Below are positions 33,699 through 42,696 of a stretch of DNA of 64,000 nucleotides, one piece after another. Position numbers and translations under genes: made by a program. Source of the stretch: Salinisphaera sp. Q1T1-3 (GTDB lineage Bacteria > Pseudomonadota > Gammaproteobacteria > Nevskiales > Salinisphaeraceae); the NCBI RefSeq assembly GCF_003602005.1, contig NZ_QZWD01000004.1, positions 124,001-188,000 on the forward strand, given 5' to 3'. Position 1 is the stretch's first letter. Every line of letters starts with the position of its first letter. The notes under the pieces were generated by a model, which was not told the origin of the DNA, did no database searches, and saw nothing but the letters and a program-made list of their open reading frames with translations.

Positions 33699-36158
33699 TC
33701 AGGGCTTGCTGTCGTCGGGCAGTTTGTAGGCGATGACGTAATCGCCGAACTTGGTGCCGAACGTGCCGTGCCCGCCGGCAACCACGACCACATATTGCTG
33801 GCCGTTGACGCTGTAGGTCATGGGCGTGGCGTTACCACCGGCCGGCAGACGGGCCTGCCAGAGTTTGTCGCCGTTGTGGACGTTATAGGCCCGCAGATAA
33901 TAATCCAGCGTGCCGGACTCGAAGGCCACGCCGCCAGCCGTGGTGATCGGCCCGCCCAGCGCCGGCACGCCGACCGGCAGCGGTACCGGCACGATCGGCG
34001 TCTGGTCACGGGCGGTGCCGTTCGGGTGACGCCAGGCGATCTTGCGTGTCTGCAGATCGATACCGGCCACATCACCCCAGGACGGGGCCTGGCATGGGAG
34101 CGCGAGCGGCGAGAGCAGCGGCCCGATCTTGACCGCGTACGGGGCGCCGGTGTTCGGCTGCAGGCCGCCGTTCTCCGAATCGGCCTTTTCCATCGAACGC
34201 GCTTTCTCGGCAGGCACGAGCTGGAGCACGAAGGCCAGGTACTTCGGCACGGCGAACAGGCTCTGGTCGGCCGGATTGATGGCCACACCACCCCAGTTCA
34301 TGACGCCGACGTTGCCCGGGTACGAGATCGAGCCCTGCAGGGACGGTGGCGTGTACTGACCCTCGTATCGCAGGCTGTTGAAACGGATACGACACATCAT
34401 CTGGTCGATCGGGCTCGCGCCCCACATGTCGGCACCGGTCAGCTGCGGCGGCACCAGATTGAGCTCGGAGTGCGGCTGCGTCGGTGCGGCGTGATCGCCG
34501 TCGACCGTGCCCTGCGGCGCCGCCTGCTCGTGAATCGGGACGACCGGCTTACCCGTGACACGGTTGAAGACATACAGCTGGCCCTGCTTGGTCGGCTGAA
34601 TGACGACCGGCTGCATGCCCGACTCGGTGGTCAGGTCGGTCAGCTGCGGCTGGGCCGGCGGATCCATGTCCCACAGGTCGTGATGGGTGAGCTGCTGATG
34701 CCAGGCCATCTGGCCGGTATCCACGTGCAGCGCGACCAGCGAGGAGCTGAGCTTTTCCGTGGCGGCGCTGCGATTGCCGCCGAACTGGTCCGGCGGCGCA
34801 TTGCCGAGCGGTAGATAGATCAGCTTGTTCTTGTGGTCAACGCTCATCGGCGCCCAGACGTTGGGCGAGTTGCGCACATAGTGCGCATCCGGGGCGATGG
34901 GCTTGGTTTCCTCGGGGTTGCCCGAGTCCCAGTTCCAGACCAGCTTGCCGGTGTGCACGTCATAGGCCCGTACCACACCGGACGGCTCGTTGGTCGAGCT
35001 GTTGTCGGTCACATGGCCGCCGATGATCACGAGACCGTCGGCCACGATGGGCGGCGAGGTCGAGTAGTACCCCCCCGGCTTGAACGGGCGCTGGTTGGCA
35101 GCCAGATCGACCGAACCGTCGTTGCCGAAATCGGCACAGCGCTGGCCGGTGTCGGCGTTCAGTGCGATCAGACGCGCATCCGCGGTCGGCAGAAAGATCC
35201 GACGTGGGCATTGATTCGTGGCCGGCGCGTCCTGGGTGTTCTGCGGATCGGCAACCGGGGTGGCCGTGGCCTGCGTGTCGGCGTCGGCCGACTGGCCGGC
35301 GTTGCCGACCTCGGCATAAGCCACGCCACGACAGGTCATGTGCGGCCAGCCGGAGAAATTCTTCGCGCCTTCCTGCGACAGATTCGTGTTGTAGTGCCAC
35401 TTCGTCTTGCCGGTGGCCGGGTCGAGCGCCAGCACCTGGCTGTGCGGCGTACACACGTAAAGCGTGTCGTTGACCTTGAGCGGCGTGTCCTCGTCGGTGA
35501 TCTCGGCCGGATGATTCGGGCCCGGCAGGTCGCCGGTACGGATCTTCCAGGCGACCTTGAGCTGATCGACGTTACCGGTCGTGATGTCGTCGAGGCTCGA
35601 GTAATGCGTGCCGGCATCCGTGCCGCCGTAGGACGGCCAGTCGGCATCGGCCGCATAGGCCGGATCGACGGGATGATCACGTTCGGGAATGCTGCCGGTG
35701 ATCGTTGTCGGCGCCGGCACGAACTGGCTGACGAGCGCCAGGCCGAACGCGGCGATCACGCCAACCAAAAGCACGGGCGTACCCATGCCGTTACCGTGAC
35801 CCGAACCGCGGGCCGCCAGAGGCCGACGCAGCCAGGGCAGCAGCATGACGAGCCCGATCACGGCGAACAACGCCAGACGCGGCACGAGATCCCACCATGA
35901 CAGGCCGACTTCATAGATCGACCACACGATCGAAGCCAGTAGAAACAGCCCATAAAGCCAGAGCCCGGCCGAACGGGCGGCAATGAGCAGAACGCCGTCG
36001 ATCACCAGGACGATACCGGCGATCAGGTAATACCAGGAGCCACCGACGCCGACGAGCTTGAAGCCGCCAATCGCCAGCGCCAGTCCGATGACGAGAATGA
36101 GGATTCCGACGATCGCCGGAAACAGTCTGGAAGGTGATCGATTTATTGAGTTCGGCAT
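33699..36158 (-). CDS. gcd: Membrane-bound PQQ-dependent glucose dehydrogenase
   Basis: The 819-residue enzyme oxidises glucose (or other aldoses) to gluconolactone in the periplasm and feeds electrons to ubiquinone. Five N-terminal membrane helices (residues about 10-150) anchor an eight-bladed PQQ beta-propeller. Characteristic segments are DWPSYGGTDAGTHYSSLDDI, HMTCRGVAYAE, PTADARLIALNADTG, MDPPAQPQLTDL and the C-terminal GGHGTFGTKFGDYVIAYKLP. The start at 36158 has an AGGTCAGGG ribosome site; the longer frame to 36239 adds a Cys-rich stretch unlike the family. It would supply gluconate for the kdgK/pyk route. A terminator follows. Confidence 0.95.
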   Translation of the reverse strand: MPNSINRSPSRLFPAIVGILILVIGLALAIGGFKLVGVGGSWYYLIAGIVLVIDGVLLIAARSAGLWLYGLFLLASIVWSIYEVGLSWWDLVPRLALFAVIGLVMLLPWLRRPLAARGSGHGNGMGTPVLLVGVIAAFGLALVSQFVPAPTTITGSIPERDHPVDPAYAADADWPSYGGTDAGTHYSSLDDITTGNVDQLKVAWKIRTGDLPGPNHPAEITDEDTPLKVNDTLYVCTPHSQVLALDPATGKTKWHYNTNLSQEGAKNFSGWPHMTCRGVAYAEVGNAGQSADADTQATATPVADPQNTQDAPATNQCPRRIFLPTADARLIALNADTGQRCADFGNDGSVDLAANQRPFKPGGYYSTSPPIVADGLVIIGGHVTDNSSTNEPSGVVRAYDVHTGKLVWNWDSGNPEETKPIAPDAHYVRNSPNVWAPMSVDHKNKLIYLPLGNAPPDQFGGNRSAATEKLSSSLVALHVDTGQMAWHQQLTHHDLWDMDPPAQPQLTDLTTESGMQPVVIQPTKQGQLYVFNRVTGKPVVPIHEQAAPQGTVDGDHAAPTQPHSELNLVPPQLTGADMWGASPIDQMMCRIRFNSLRYEGQYTPPSLQGSISYPGNVGVMNWGGVAINPADQSLFAVPKYLAFVLQLVPAEKARSMEKADSENGGLQPNTGAPYAVKIGPLLSPLALPCQAPSWGDVAGIDLQTRKIAWRHPNGTARDQTPIVPVPLPVGVPALGGPITTAGGVAFESGTLDYYLRAYNVHNGDKLWQARLPAGGNATPMTYSVNGQQYVVVVAGGHGTFGTKFGDYVIAYKLPDDSKP

Positions 36159-36297
36159 GACCCTGACCTGTGGCGCGACGCAGCAGCATCGACGCTGCCT
36201 TGCGTGATTATCACATACGACTAAAGTTGTATTATGCAAGCGTAGCAGATTCCGACGATCGCCTGCGCGCTTTTTTGGTGCAGCTTCAATCGGCGTC

Positions 36298-37215
36298 TCA
36301 GGTGATCGTTTCGCGGGCGATCCGGATGATGCGCTCGCGCAGCCAGCGATGGGCGATGTCGTGATGGTCGAGCGCCCCCCAGGCGATGCCGATCTCGAAG
36401 GCGGGCAATGTCAGCGGCGGCTCATGTACGGCCAGGCCCAGATGCCGGGCCTGATAGCGTGCGATCCGGGCCGGCAGCGCCACGATCATGTCGGACTGGG
36501 CGACGAGTTCGCGGGGCAGTTGGTAGTGCCGCGTCAGCACGCTGATCTGCCGCGACAGTCCCAGATCGGCCAGTACCTCATCGATGTGCGACAGCCCGAC
36601 CCCGGTCTGGGTGATCAGCACATGGCGCTGGGCAACGAATGTTTCCAGGGTCAGACGGCCGCCGTCGGCCAACAGCGCAGGATGATCGGCCCGGATCAAA
36701 CAGGCCAGCCGATCGGTCCACAGACGCTGCTGATGGAAATTGGCCGGCAGGCGTCCGAACTCGTTGATCAAAAAATCGGCCTCGCCGCGCTCGACCTGAT
36801 CGATGGCATCGGTGCCGGCCGACAGGATGTTGAGCGCGATATGCGGCGCCTCGCGCTCGAGCACGCCGACGATATGCGGCATCAACACCGAAGCGGCATA
36901 GTCGGTGATCAGCACGGTGAACAGCCGCTCGGCGGTCGCCGGCTCGAAGGCCCGGTTGGGAGCGAGTGCCGCTTCCATCTGGGACAGGGCGTTGCGCACC
37001 GGGCGATGCAACTGTTCGGCGCGTGCCGTCGGCTGCATCCCCTGGGCCGTGCGCACGAGGATCGGGTCACCCAGCAGCTTGCGCAGACGCTTGAGGGCAT
37101 TGCTCATCGCCGGCTGCGTGATATCCATGGCCCGGGCAGCCCGGGTCACGCTCTTTTCCCGCAACAGAGCATCGAGCATGACGAGCAGATTGAGATCGAC
37201 GTCTCGAATATTCAC
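36298..37215 (-). CDS. LysR-family transcriptional regulator
   Basis: The 305-residue protein starts from GTG with VNIRDVDLNLLVMLDALLRE. It has the helix-turn-helix SVTRAARAMDITQPAMSNALKRL and a substrate-binding domain beginning near residue 93 (ERLFTVLITDYAASVLMPHI). The NIRDVDLNLL opening is typical of the NodD/LeuO-like subgroup and supports the GTG start over an ATG at 37275. It is divergent from the CynX-like transporter, with about 100 bases between, so it may control that gene; its effector is unknown. Confidence 0.9.
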   Translation of the reverse strand: MNIRDVDLNLLVMLDALLREKSVTRAARAMDITQPAMSNALKRLRKLLGDPILVRTAQGMQPTARAEQLHRPVRNALSQMEAALAPNRAFEPATAERLFTVLITDYAASVLMPHIVGVLEREAPHIALNILSAGTDAIDQVERGEADFLINEFGRLPANFHQQRLWTDRLACLIRADHPALLADGGRLTLETFVAQRHVLITQTGVGLSHIDEVLADLGLSRQISVLTRHYQLPRELVAQSDMIVALPARIARYQARHLGLAVHEPPLTLPAFEIGIAWGALDHHDIAHRWLRERIIRIARETIT

Positions 37216-37316
37216 GCCATGAATATAGCCGAAGCCCTCGGGCGACCCAATGCCGGCTGGTGCCATCCTCGCCACTGCCCCAGAATAGTGCGCCTGCTCG
37301 CAAGTGTTCGTGCTTC

Positions 37317-38516
37317 ATGTCTGACAAGGCCCCGGATGCGACGTTGGCACGTCGCCTGCTCACTCTCGCCGGTCTCCTCCTGGTGGCGATCAATCTGCGC
37401 CCGGCCCTGACCAGCGTCGCGCCGATCCTGGATCCGATCGGCCGCGGCCTGTCGCTGGGGGCTGCCGGGCAGAGCGTGCTCACGACGCTGCCGGTACTCT
37501 GTCTGGGCCTGGCTGCCCCGCTCGCACCACGTCTGGCCGCCCGGTTCGGCCCGGAACGCGCCGTGCTCGGGGTACTCATCGGGCTGACGGCCGCGCTCGG
37601 GCTGCGTCCGTTCCTCGGGACCTCGGGGCTGTTCGTGGGCACCGCCCTGGCCGGCGGCTGCATCGGCATCATGGGTGTGCTGCTGCCCGGACTCGTCAAA
37701 CGCGACTTCCCTACCCAGATCGGGCTGATGACCGGGCTGTACACGATGATGCTCAACCTTGGCGCGGCCGGGGCCGCGGGCGTCACCGAGCCGCTGCGGC
37801 TGGCCTTCGACCAGGCATGGCAACCGGCCCTGGCATTCTGGCTGGTGCCGGCGGTGATCGCGATCGTGGCGTGGATCGCACAGCTGCGCGGCACGGCCCG
37901 ACCGGCCCGGACCGTGCATCGCGGACACGGCGTCTATCGCAGCGCGCTGGCCTGGCAGGTCACGGTATTCATGGGGCTTCAGTCGTCGCTGGCCTACATC
38001 GTTTTCGGCTGGCTGCCGACGATGCTCGCCGACCGCGGCATGGCACCGGTTGCGGCCGGCGTGGCCCTGTCGGTATCGATCCTGCTACAGGTGAGCACGG
38101 CCCTGGCCGTGCCCTGGCTGGCCACGCGCCTCCCCCGCCAGCGCGCCGTACTGGTCGGCGTGGTATTGGTCACGCTGTGTGGGCTGGCCGGCTGTTTCTA
38201 TGCCCCGCTGGGCTGGGTATGGGTCTCGGTCGTGGTGCTGGGACTCGGTCAGGGCGGCAGTTTCGCCATGGCGCTGACGCTGCTGGCCCTGCGTGCCCCG
38301 GATGCCGCGTCGGCGGCCGAGCTGTCAGGCATGGCCCAGGGCGTGGGTTATGTCATGGCAGCACTCGGCCCGTTCGCGGTCGGCCTCATCCATGATCTCG
38401 CCGGTGGCTGGGGGCCGGTCGGCATCCTTCTGGCACTGATCGGCGCAGGCGCGATGCTGGCCGGTCTAGGTGCCGGTCGTGATCGCCAGCTCGGCGATCG
38501 GCCGGCCGGTCGTTGA
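37317..38516 (+). CDS. Major facilitator transporter, CynX/NimT-like
   Basis: The 399-residue protein has 12 membrane segments. It opens with LLTLAGLLLVAINLRPALTSVAPI, the INLRPALTSVxP motif of the CynX/NimT (cyanate/nitroimidazole) MFS group, and has GIMGVLLPGLVKRDFPTQIGLMTGLYTM in its middle. The substrate is unknown; family members move cyanate, 2-nitroimidazole or similar small anions. The stop overlaps the lipase ATG as ATGA, which suggests co-translation. The divergent LysR gene is a likely regulator. Confidence 0.88.
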   Translation: MSDKAPDATLARRLLTLAGLLLVAINLRPALTSVAPILDPIGRGLSLGAAGQSVLTTLPVLCLGLAAPLAPRLAARFGPERAVLGVLIGLTAALGLRPFLGTSGLFVGTALAGGCIGIMGVLLPGLVKRDFPTQIGLMTGLYTMMLNLGAAGAAGVTEPLRLAFDQAWQPALAFWLVPAVIAIVAWIAQLRGTARPARTVHRGHGVYRSALAWQVTVFMGLQSSLAYIVFGWLPTMLADRGMAPVAAGVALSVSILLQVSTALAVPWLATRLPRQRAVLVGVVLVTLCGLAGCFYAPLGWVWVSVVVLGLGQGGSFAMALTLLALRAPDAASAAELSGMAQGVGYVMAALGPFAVGLIHDLAGGWGPVGILLALIGAGAMLAGLGAGRDRQLGDRPAGR

Positions 38517-39868
38517 CTCCGCGCCTGCCGGCCCGCTGGCGCCCGCCGGGCGGTGTACTAGCCGCGCTGGCGGCACTCGTCGCACTGGGCGGCTGCGTAC
38601 ACGGCGCGTTACCGGACGCGGCCGTGCCGTCGCCAACCATCACGCCGGGCCTTGCGATCGCGTATCCGGCCGGGCGCACACCGCTGATCGAGGCGGCCGA
38701 GACGGCCTTTCGTCGTCAGCCGACCCGGGCGCGGCTCGAATCGCTGCCGCCCGGTGCACTGATCCGGTATCGGCCGATCGCCGCACGGGCTTATCGTCTC
38801 AGCCATGTCCAGGCCGGCGCCTGGCAGTTCGTGTACCGGAGCACGGATGCCCACGGTACCCCGGTGGCCGATACGGCCACGCTATTGATCCCGCCCGCGC
38901 CCGCGCATCGGCTGGTCGCCTATCAGGTCGCCTACGACGCCCTGAACCGGCGCTGTGCGCCGTCCCGAGAGATCCTCAACGGCACGATGATCGAGCAATG
39001 GTTCGTCAGCAAGGCGCTCGCCCGGGGATGGCCGGTGCTGCTCACCGATCACGAAGGACCGGATCTGGCTTATCTGGCCGGGCACAACGCCGCCCATGCG
39101 GTGCTTGATGGTATCCGCGCCGCGCGGACCTTCATGCCCGGGCTGCTCGATGCCGTCGATACGCGTATCGGTCTCTGGGGCTATTCCGGCGGCGCATTCG
39201 CCAGCCTCTGGGCGGCCCAGCAGGCCGCCCGCCAGGATGACGACCTGCTGATCGCCGGCGTGGCGGCCGGCGGGCCGCCAGCGGATCTGCTGGCCTCGGC
39301 CCGACACATCGACGGCAGTGGGTTCGCCGGCGTGTACTTTCAAGCGGTTCTGGGCCTGGCAAGGGCCCATCCGGAGATCGACCTGGATACGCTACTCAAC
39401 GACCGCGGCCGGACCATGCGCGCCCGTCTGTCGCAGAGCTGTCTCGGCCAGGAGCTGGCCGGCGTACGCGATCCGCTGCTATCCGGCTACAGCTTCAAGC
39501 ACATGCACGATTACACGACGGTCGACGATCTGCTGACGGTACCGGCCGTCCGGCGCGTGGCGAGCGCCAACCGGCTCGGCGAGCAGCCGCTGGCCGTACC
39601 GCTGTATTACTACCAGGGCTGGTTCGACCCGCTCACGCCGCGCGATCAGGCACGTGCCCTGGCACGACGCTACTGCGCTCACGGGACCGCCGTTCGGTTC
39701 GACTGGGCCCTCGGCGGTCATCTGTTGCCGGCGATATCGCACGCCGACAAAGCACTGGCCTTTCTCGCCGCACGATTCGCGGATCGGCCGGTCGACGACG
39801 GCTGTGCGGCTATCCTGTCGCGTTGGTCGCCGACGACGGGAACACACGCCGGCCCGAATCGACGCTGA
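38513..39868 (+). CDS. Secretory-lipase-family lipoprotein
   Basis: The 451-residue protein begins with a lipoprotein signal ending ALGGC (Cys28). The alpha/beta-hydrolase core shows YQVAYDAL, LLTDHEGPDLAYLAGHNAAH and a nucleophile elbow GYSGG (Ser225), with a candidate Asp in YQGWFDPLTP and a His in LGGHLLP. This order matches the secretory lipase (LIP) family, best known from fungi and actinobacteria. It would act on esters at the outer or periplasmic membrane surface. It overlaps the MFS transporter gene by four bases. Confidence 0.82.
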   Translation: MTPRLPARWRPPGGVLAALAALVALGGCVHGALPDAAVPSPTITPGLAIAYPAGRTPLIEAAETAFRRQPTRARLESLPPGALIRYRPIAARAYRLSHVQAGAWQFVYRSTDAHGTPVADTATLLIPPAPAHRLVAYQVAYDALNRRCAPSREILNGTMIEQWFVSKALARGWPVLLTDHEGPDLAYLAGHNAAHAVLDGIRAARTFMPGLLDAVDTRIGLWGYSGGAFASLWAAQQAARQDDDLLIAGVAAGGPPADLLASARHIDGSGFAGVYFQAVLGLARAHPEIDLDTLLNDRGRTMRARLSQSCLGQELAGVRDPLLSGYSFKHMHDYTTVDDLLTVPAVRRVASANRLGEQPLAVPLYYYQGWFDPLTPRDQARALARRYCAHGTAVRFDWALGGHLLPAISHADKALAFLAARFADRPVDDGCAAILSRWSPTTGTHAGPNRR

Positions 39869-39933
39869 GCCCGCGTCGCCGCGGTCACGTCATCCTGCGA
39901 CGCTGTGGCCGCTACGCCCGGTTGTTGACACAT

Positions 39934-40743
39934 TCACCACGCGTCACGACGCACGGTCGGCACGTCACGCCAACCGGTCTCGGGTGCGGCGGCATCGGCG
40001 CGCCAGGTCCAGACCGTGTCGTCGTCGAGCGCGGCCACCGACAATCCACCGTCGGCCATGAATACGCCAGTATCCAGCCAACGCGTATTGGCCGCGGCAA
40101 GCGGATACGGCATCGGTGTGTGGCCATGATAGACCCGGTCGATACCGCTCACCCACGGCACCTCGACATCCGGGCTCGGGCCACGCAGGGCCCGCATCAC
40201 CGTATAGGCCGCATCTCGCGACCACAGCGCCTCGGCAACGGTCTCCGCCTCATCGGCTGCCAGTCGCGCGGACAGCCGCGTCCAGTCGCCGCCGGGCACG
40301 CCGGCATGAACGAGCCCGACGACAGACCCCGTCGCGGTCTTGAGCGTCAACGCGATCGGCAGCGCCGCGGCCAGCGCCCGCAGCGCGGCGGCGGTCTCTC
40401 TCGATAGCCGTCGTGCCCAGGCCCCGCCGTTGGTCTGCCACAGGGACACGGCCTGCCCGCGCCGACGCCGGCCGTCGGCCGTCAGGGCGTCCAGCATCAT
40501 CTGTTCGTGGTTGCCACGAATGCCGTAGACCCAGGACTCGGCCGACAGACGCAGTGCGTCTTCGCTGTCCGGCCCGCGGTCGATGAAATCGCCGAGCGCG
40601 AACAGCCGGTCACATTCGGTATCGAAGTCGATCCAGCGCAGTAGCTGGCGCAGACGCCGGGCGTGGCCATGCACATCGCCGACGACATAATCGCGACCGT
40701 GACGATTGGGCTCGACATGCCGCATGGTCTCGTATTTGGTCAT
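39934..40743 (-). CDS. Calcineurin-like metallophosphatase (PrpA/ApaH-like)
   Basis: The 269-residue cytoplasmic protein carries the dinuclear metal motifs in order: DVHGH (in YVVGDVHGHARRLRQLL), GDFIDRGPDS, GNHE (in YGIRGNHEQMM), and late His residues at LVHAGV and YHGHTPMP. This is the bacterial serine/threonine phosphatase or Ap4A hydrolase type. The start could be the ATG at 40743 or the one six codons later. It is convergent with the lipase gene, and the small zinc-ribbon gene lies just upstream on the same strand. Confidence 0.88.
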   Translation of the reverse strand: MTKYETMRHVEPNRHGRDYVVGDVHGHARRLRQLLRWIDFDTECDRLFALGDFIDRGPDSEDALRLSAESWVYGIRGNHEQMMLDALTADGRRRRGQAVSLWQTNGGAWARRLSRETAAALRALAAALPIALTLKTATGSVVGLVHAGVPGGDWTRLSARLAADEAETVAEALWSRDAAYTVMRALRGPSPDVEVPWVSGIDRVYHGHTPMPYPLAAANTRWLDTGVFMADGGLSVAALDDDTVWTWRADAAAPETGWRDVPTVRRDAW

Positions 40744-40791
40744 ACCGACAGTTTCGCACGGCGAACCAGCCCGTGAGGCATCGCCGATTCA

Positions 40792-40938
40792 TCATGTCTG
40801 CTCGGCGCCGCCGGGCTCGAAGCGATGATGACAATCAATGCATACCAGACGATTCGGTCGCCGGAACAGGCGCCTGAGCCAACCGCGCTTGAGCGGGGCG
40901 ACGCCGTAGCTTTGACAAACCGGACAGCGTTCTCGCAT
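40792..40938 (-). CDS. 48-residue zinc-ribbon protein
   Basis: A short frame with an excellent TAGGAG ribosome site encodes a basic protein starting MRERCPVCQSYGV, with a second knuckle VCIDCHHRFEP. The CPxC...CxxC spacing predicts one zinc ion. The middle is Arg-rich (KRGWLRRLFRRPNR), suggesting nucleic-acid or membrane-surface binding. Its start follows a small upstream frame whose TAG stop (40951-40953) overlaps the ribosome site. The phosphatase gene is 49 bases downstream on the same strand. No function is known to me. Confidence 0.65.
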   Translation of the reverse strand: MRERCPVCQSYGVAPLKRGWLRRLFRRPNRLVCIDCHHRFEPGGAEQT

Positions 40939-41438
40939 GTCAGTGATCTCCTAGCGATTGACGATCACCCAGCTGTCGATAGAACACAGCCCGAGCACGA
41001 CAAGCCGACCGCGGCCGCTGGGCGGATCACGGTCAGTCATGATCGAAAATCCCATCGGCGATCCCCGCGTGACAAGGCGCACTCGATTCAATCGCGCAAC
41101 GCCGAATCGCGCACGCAGCGCTCGTGATCGCTCAGAATGCTGACAATACATGCCTTACGACCATCGTCTAAGACCAAGGCATGCGGCAGCGCAGTCGCGA
41201 TTCGGCACGAGCACACGCCGATATCGCCGCATTTCGCGCGCAAGACAGTGCGCTGTATAGCGCGCGCCGGCCAGACGACAGCGCGTCATCGGCCGGCCTT
41301 GGCGGCGGCGCGTCCGTGCGGGGCGCTGTCGGCCGTCAATCGCCCGACCCCGGGGCGTCCAGGGCTTGGGCCGGGTCGGCGCGAACCATCGGCGTGCGTC
41401 ACCGGCCCGACCGGGATCCAGCTCAAAACCGCACCCGC
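40939..41438. other. 500-base intergenic region
   Basis: No gene is well supported here. A small minus-strand frame ending at 40951 (last residues IDSWVIVNR) runs into the ribosome site of the 48-residue zinc-ribbon gene and could be a 29- to 34-codon coupled peptide. An inverted repeat CATGCCTT/AAGGCATG lies at about 41151-41184 but has no T tract. Other open frames are Arg/Ser-rich shadows. Confidence 0.45.
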
Positions 41439-42482
41439 TCAGTTCACCGGCCCACCTTCGGAATCCAGGCTGCATTCAGCCAGTCCGGCATCGCTGTCGC
41501 AGCGGATCTTTTTCAACAGATGCTGCATGCGATGGCTGTACCAGTCCGCCTGCCCCAGTTTGACGCGTACGTTGCGAAACAGCTCGCGATACTTCGTACT
41601 GCGCTCGTCGTTGATCCGAACCCAGTATTGGTCCGGAATCTGTTTCTCGGCGCCGGTCACGCGCGAGAGCGTGGCATCGAACATGTTGTCGAAGACCCAC
41701 TGTCGGGATTTTTCGCCGTAGCCTTCGGGGAACCGGTCCTTGTGGATCAGCATCTGGCCCGAGAGCATGCCGAGCACGAAATCGGCGATGCCGCCATCCT
41801 GACCGAGCCCCTTGTAGAGTTCGAGCGCGTTATAGGCAAATGCCGGCGCATAGGCGAGGTCGACGCTGCCGTTATTGAACATGGGGCCGAAGGAGGCGAT
41901 CGTGGCGCCTACCGGTGACGCACCGGCGATCCGGGCCAGCGTCGAGGCCTGCTTGTCGTACGACAGCACGGCGACCTTCTTGCCCGCGATATTGTCGATA
42001 CTGCGCAACAGTTTTCTGTCACGCGAGAACAGGAATGCCTTGCCGAGCGGCACCACGCCGGCGACTTCATAATCGCCGTCCTGCATGTACGGCGATGCCT
42101 TGGGCGAGGACATCACCCGGATGGCAGTACGTTCCTGGTCGTAGTTCTGCAGGCCGCCCGCCATGTCGAGGCTGCCGGCGAACTTGACGAAATGGATGGC
42201 CCGGACGCCGGTCATGGCTGCCATGTCGCACTTGCCGGCCTTGAAATCCGACGCCGCCACTCCTTCATCGGTATAGGCTCGAGGCTCGAGCTTGAGGCCC
42301 CAGGCGCGAGCCTGGACGACATAATCCTGGAGTGCCTGGTAGATGAACCCGTTGGCACCGATCGGGTCGTAGACACAGAAAGAACGAGTTTCGGTCTGGG
42401 CCGCGGCCGGCGGTATCACGCCGCCGAACAGCCCGGCCGCGCCGGCCAGCGCCACGCCGAACATGGCAGTCCTGAACTTCAT
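41439..42482 (-). CDS. Periplasmic putative solute-binding protein (DUF6091/AdeT-like)
   Basis: The 347-residue protein has a signal peptide (KFRTAMFGVALAGAAGLFGG, cleaved after AAA near residue 28). The mature domain has FCVYDPIGANGFIYQALQDY, YTDEGVAASDFKAGKCDMAA and MFNNGSVDLAYAPAFAYNALE in order. It resembles the putative solute-binding proteins annotated as DUF6091 or AdeT-like, related to TAXI-type receptors. It has three cysteines, two near the C-terminus. No transporter membrane subunit is adjacent, so its partner is unknown. It is divergent from the LprI-like gene. Confidence 0.78.
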   Translation of the reverse strand: MKFRTAMFGVALAGAAGLFGGVIPPAAAQTETRSFCVYDPIGANGFIYQALQDYVVQARAWGLKLEPRAYTDEGVAASDFKAGKCDMAAMTGVRAIHFVKFAGSLDMAGGLQNYDQERTAIRVMSSPKASPYMQDGDYEVAGVVPLGKAFLFSRDRKLLRSIDNIAGKKVAVLSYDKQASTLARIAGASPVGATIASFGPMFNNGSVDLAYAPAFAYNALELYKGLGQDGGIADFVLGMLSGQMLIHKDRFPEGYGEKSRQWVFDNMFDATLSRVTGAEKQIPDQYWVRINDERSTKYRELFRNVRVKLGQADWYSHRMQHLLKKIRCDSDAGLAECSLDSEGGPVN

Positions 42483-42696
42483 AGGCTCCTCCTCGGATGG
42501 ATCGCGCGATCAGTCGCCGCATCCGACGGCCATGGGCCCGTCAAGCGTCGAGACGATCGTCGTTTGGAAAATATTTCTTTTCGATAACGAGCGACAAGCC
42601 GACTTTCGTCAAAGACGCACACCGCCCCGGCCGCGCGTGGACAACCTCGCGCGGCAAGGCCAGACTCCCCGGACAGTCGTATTGCCGTGTCCTGTC

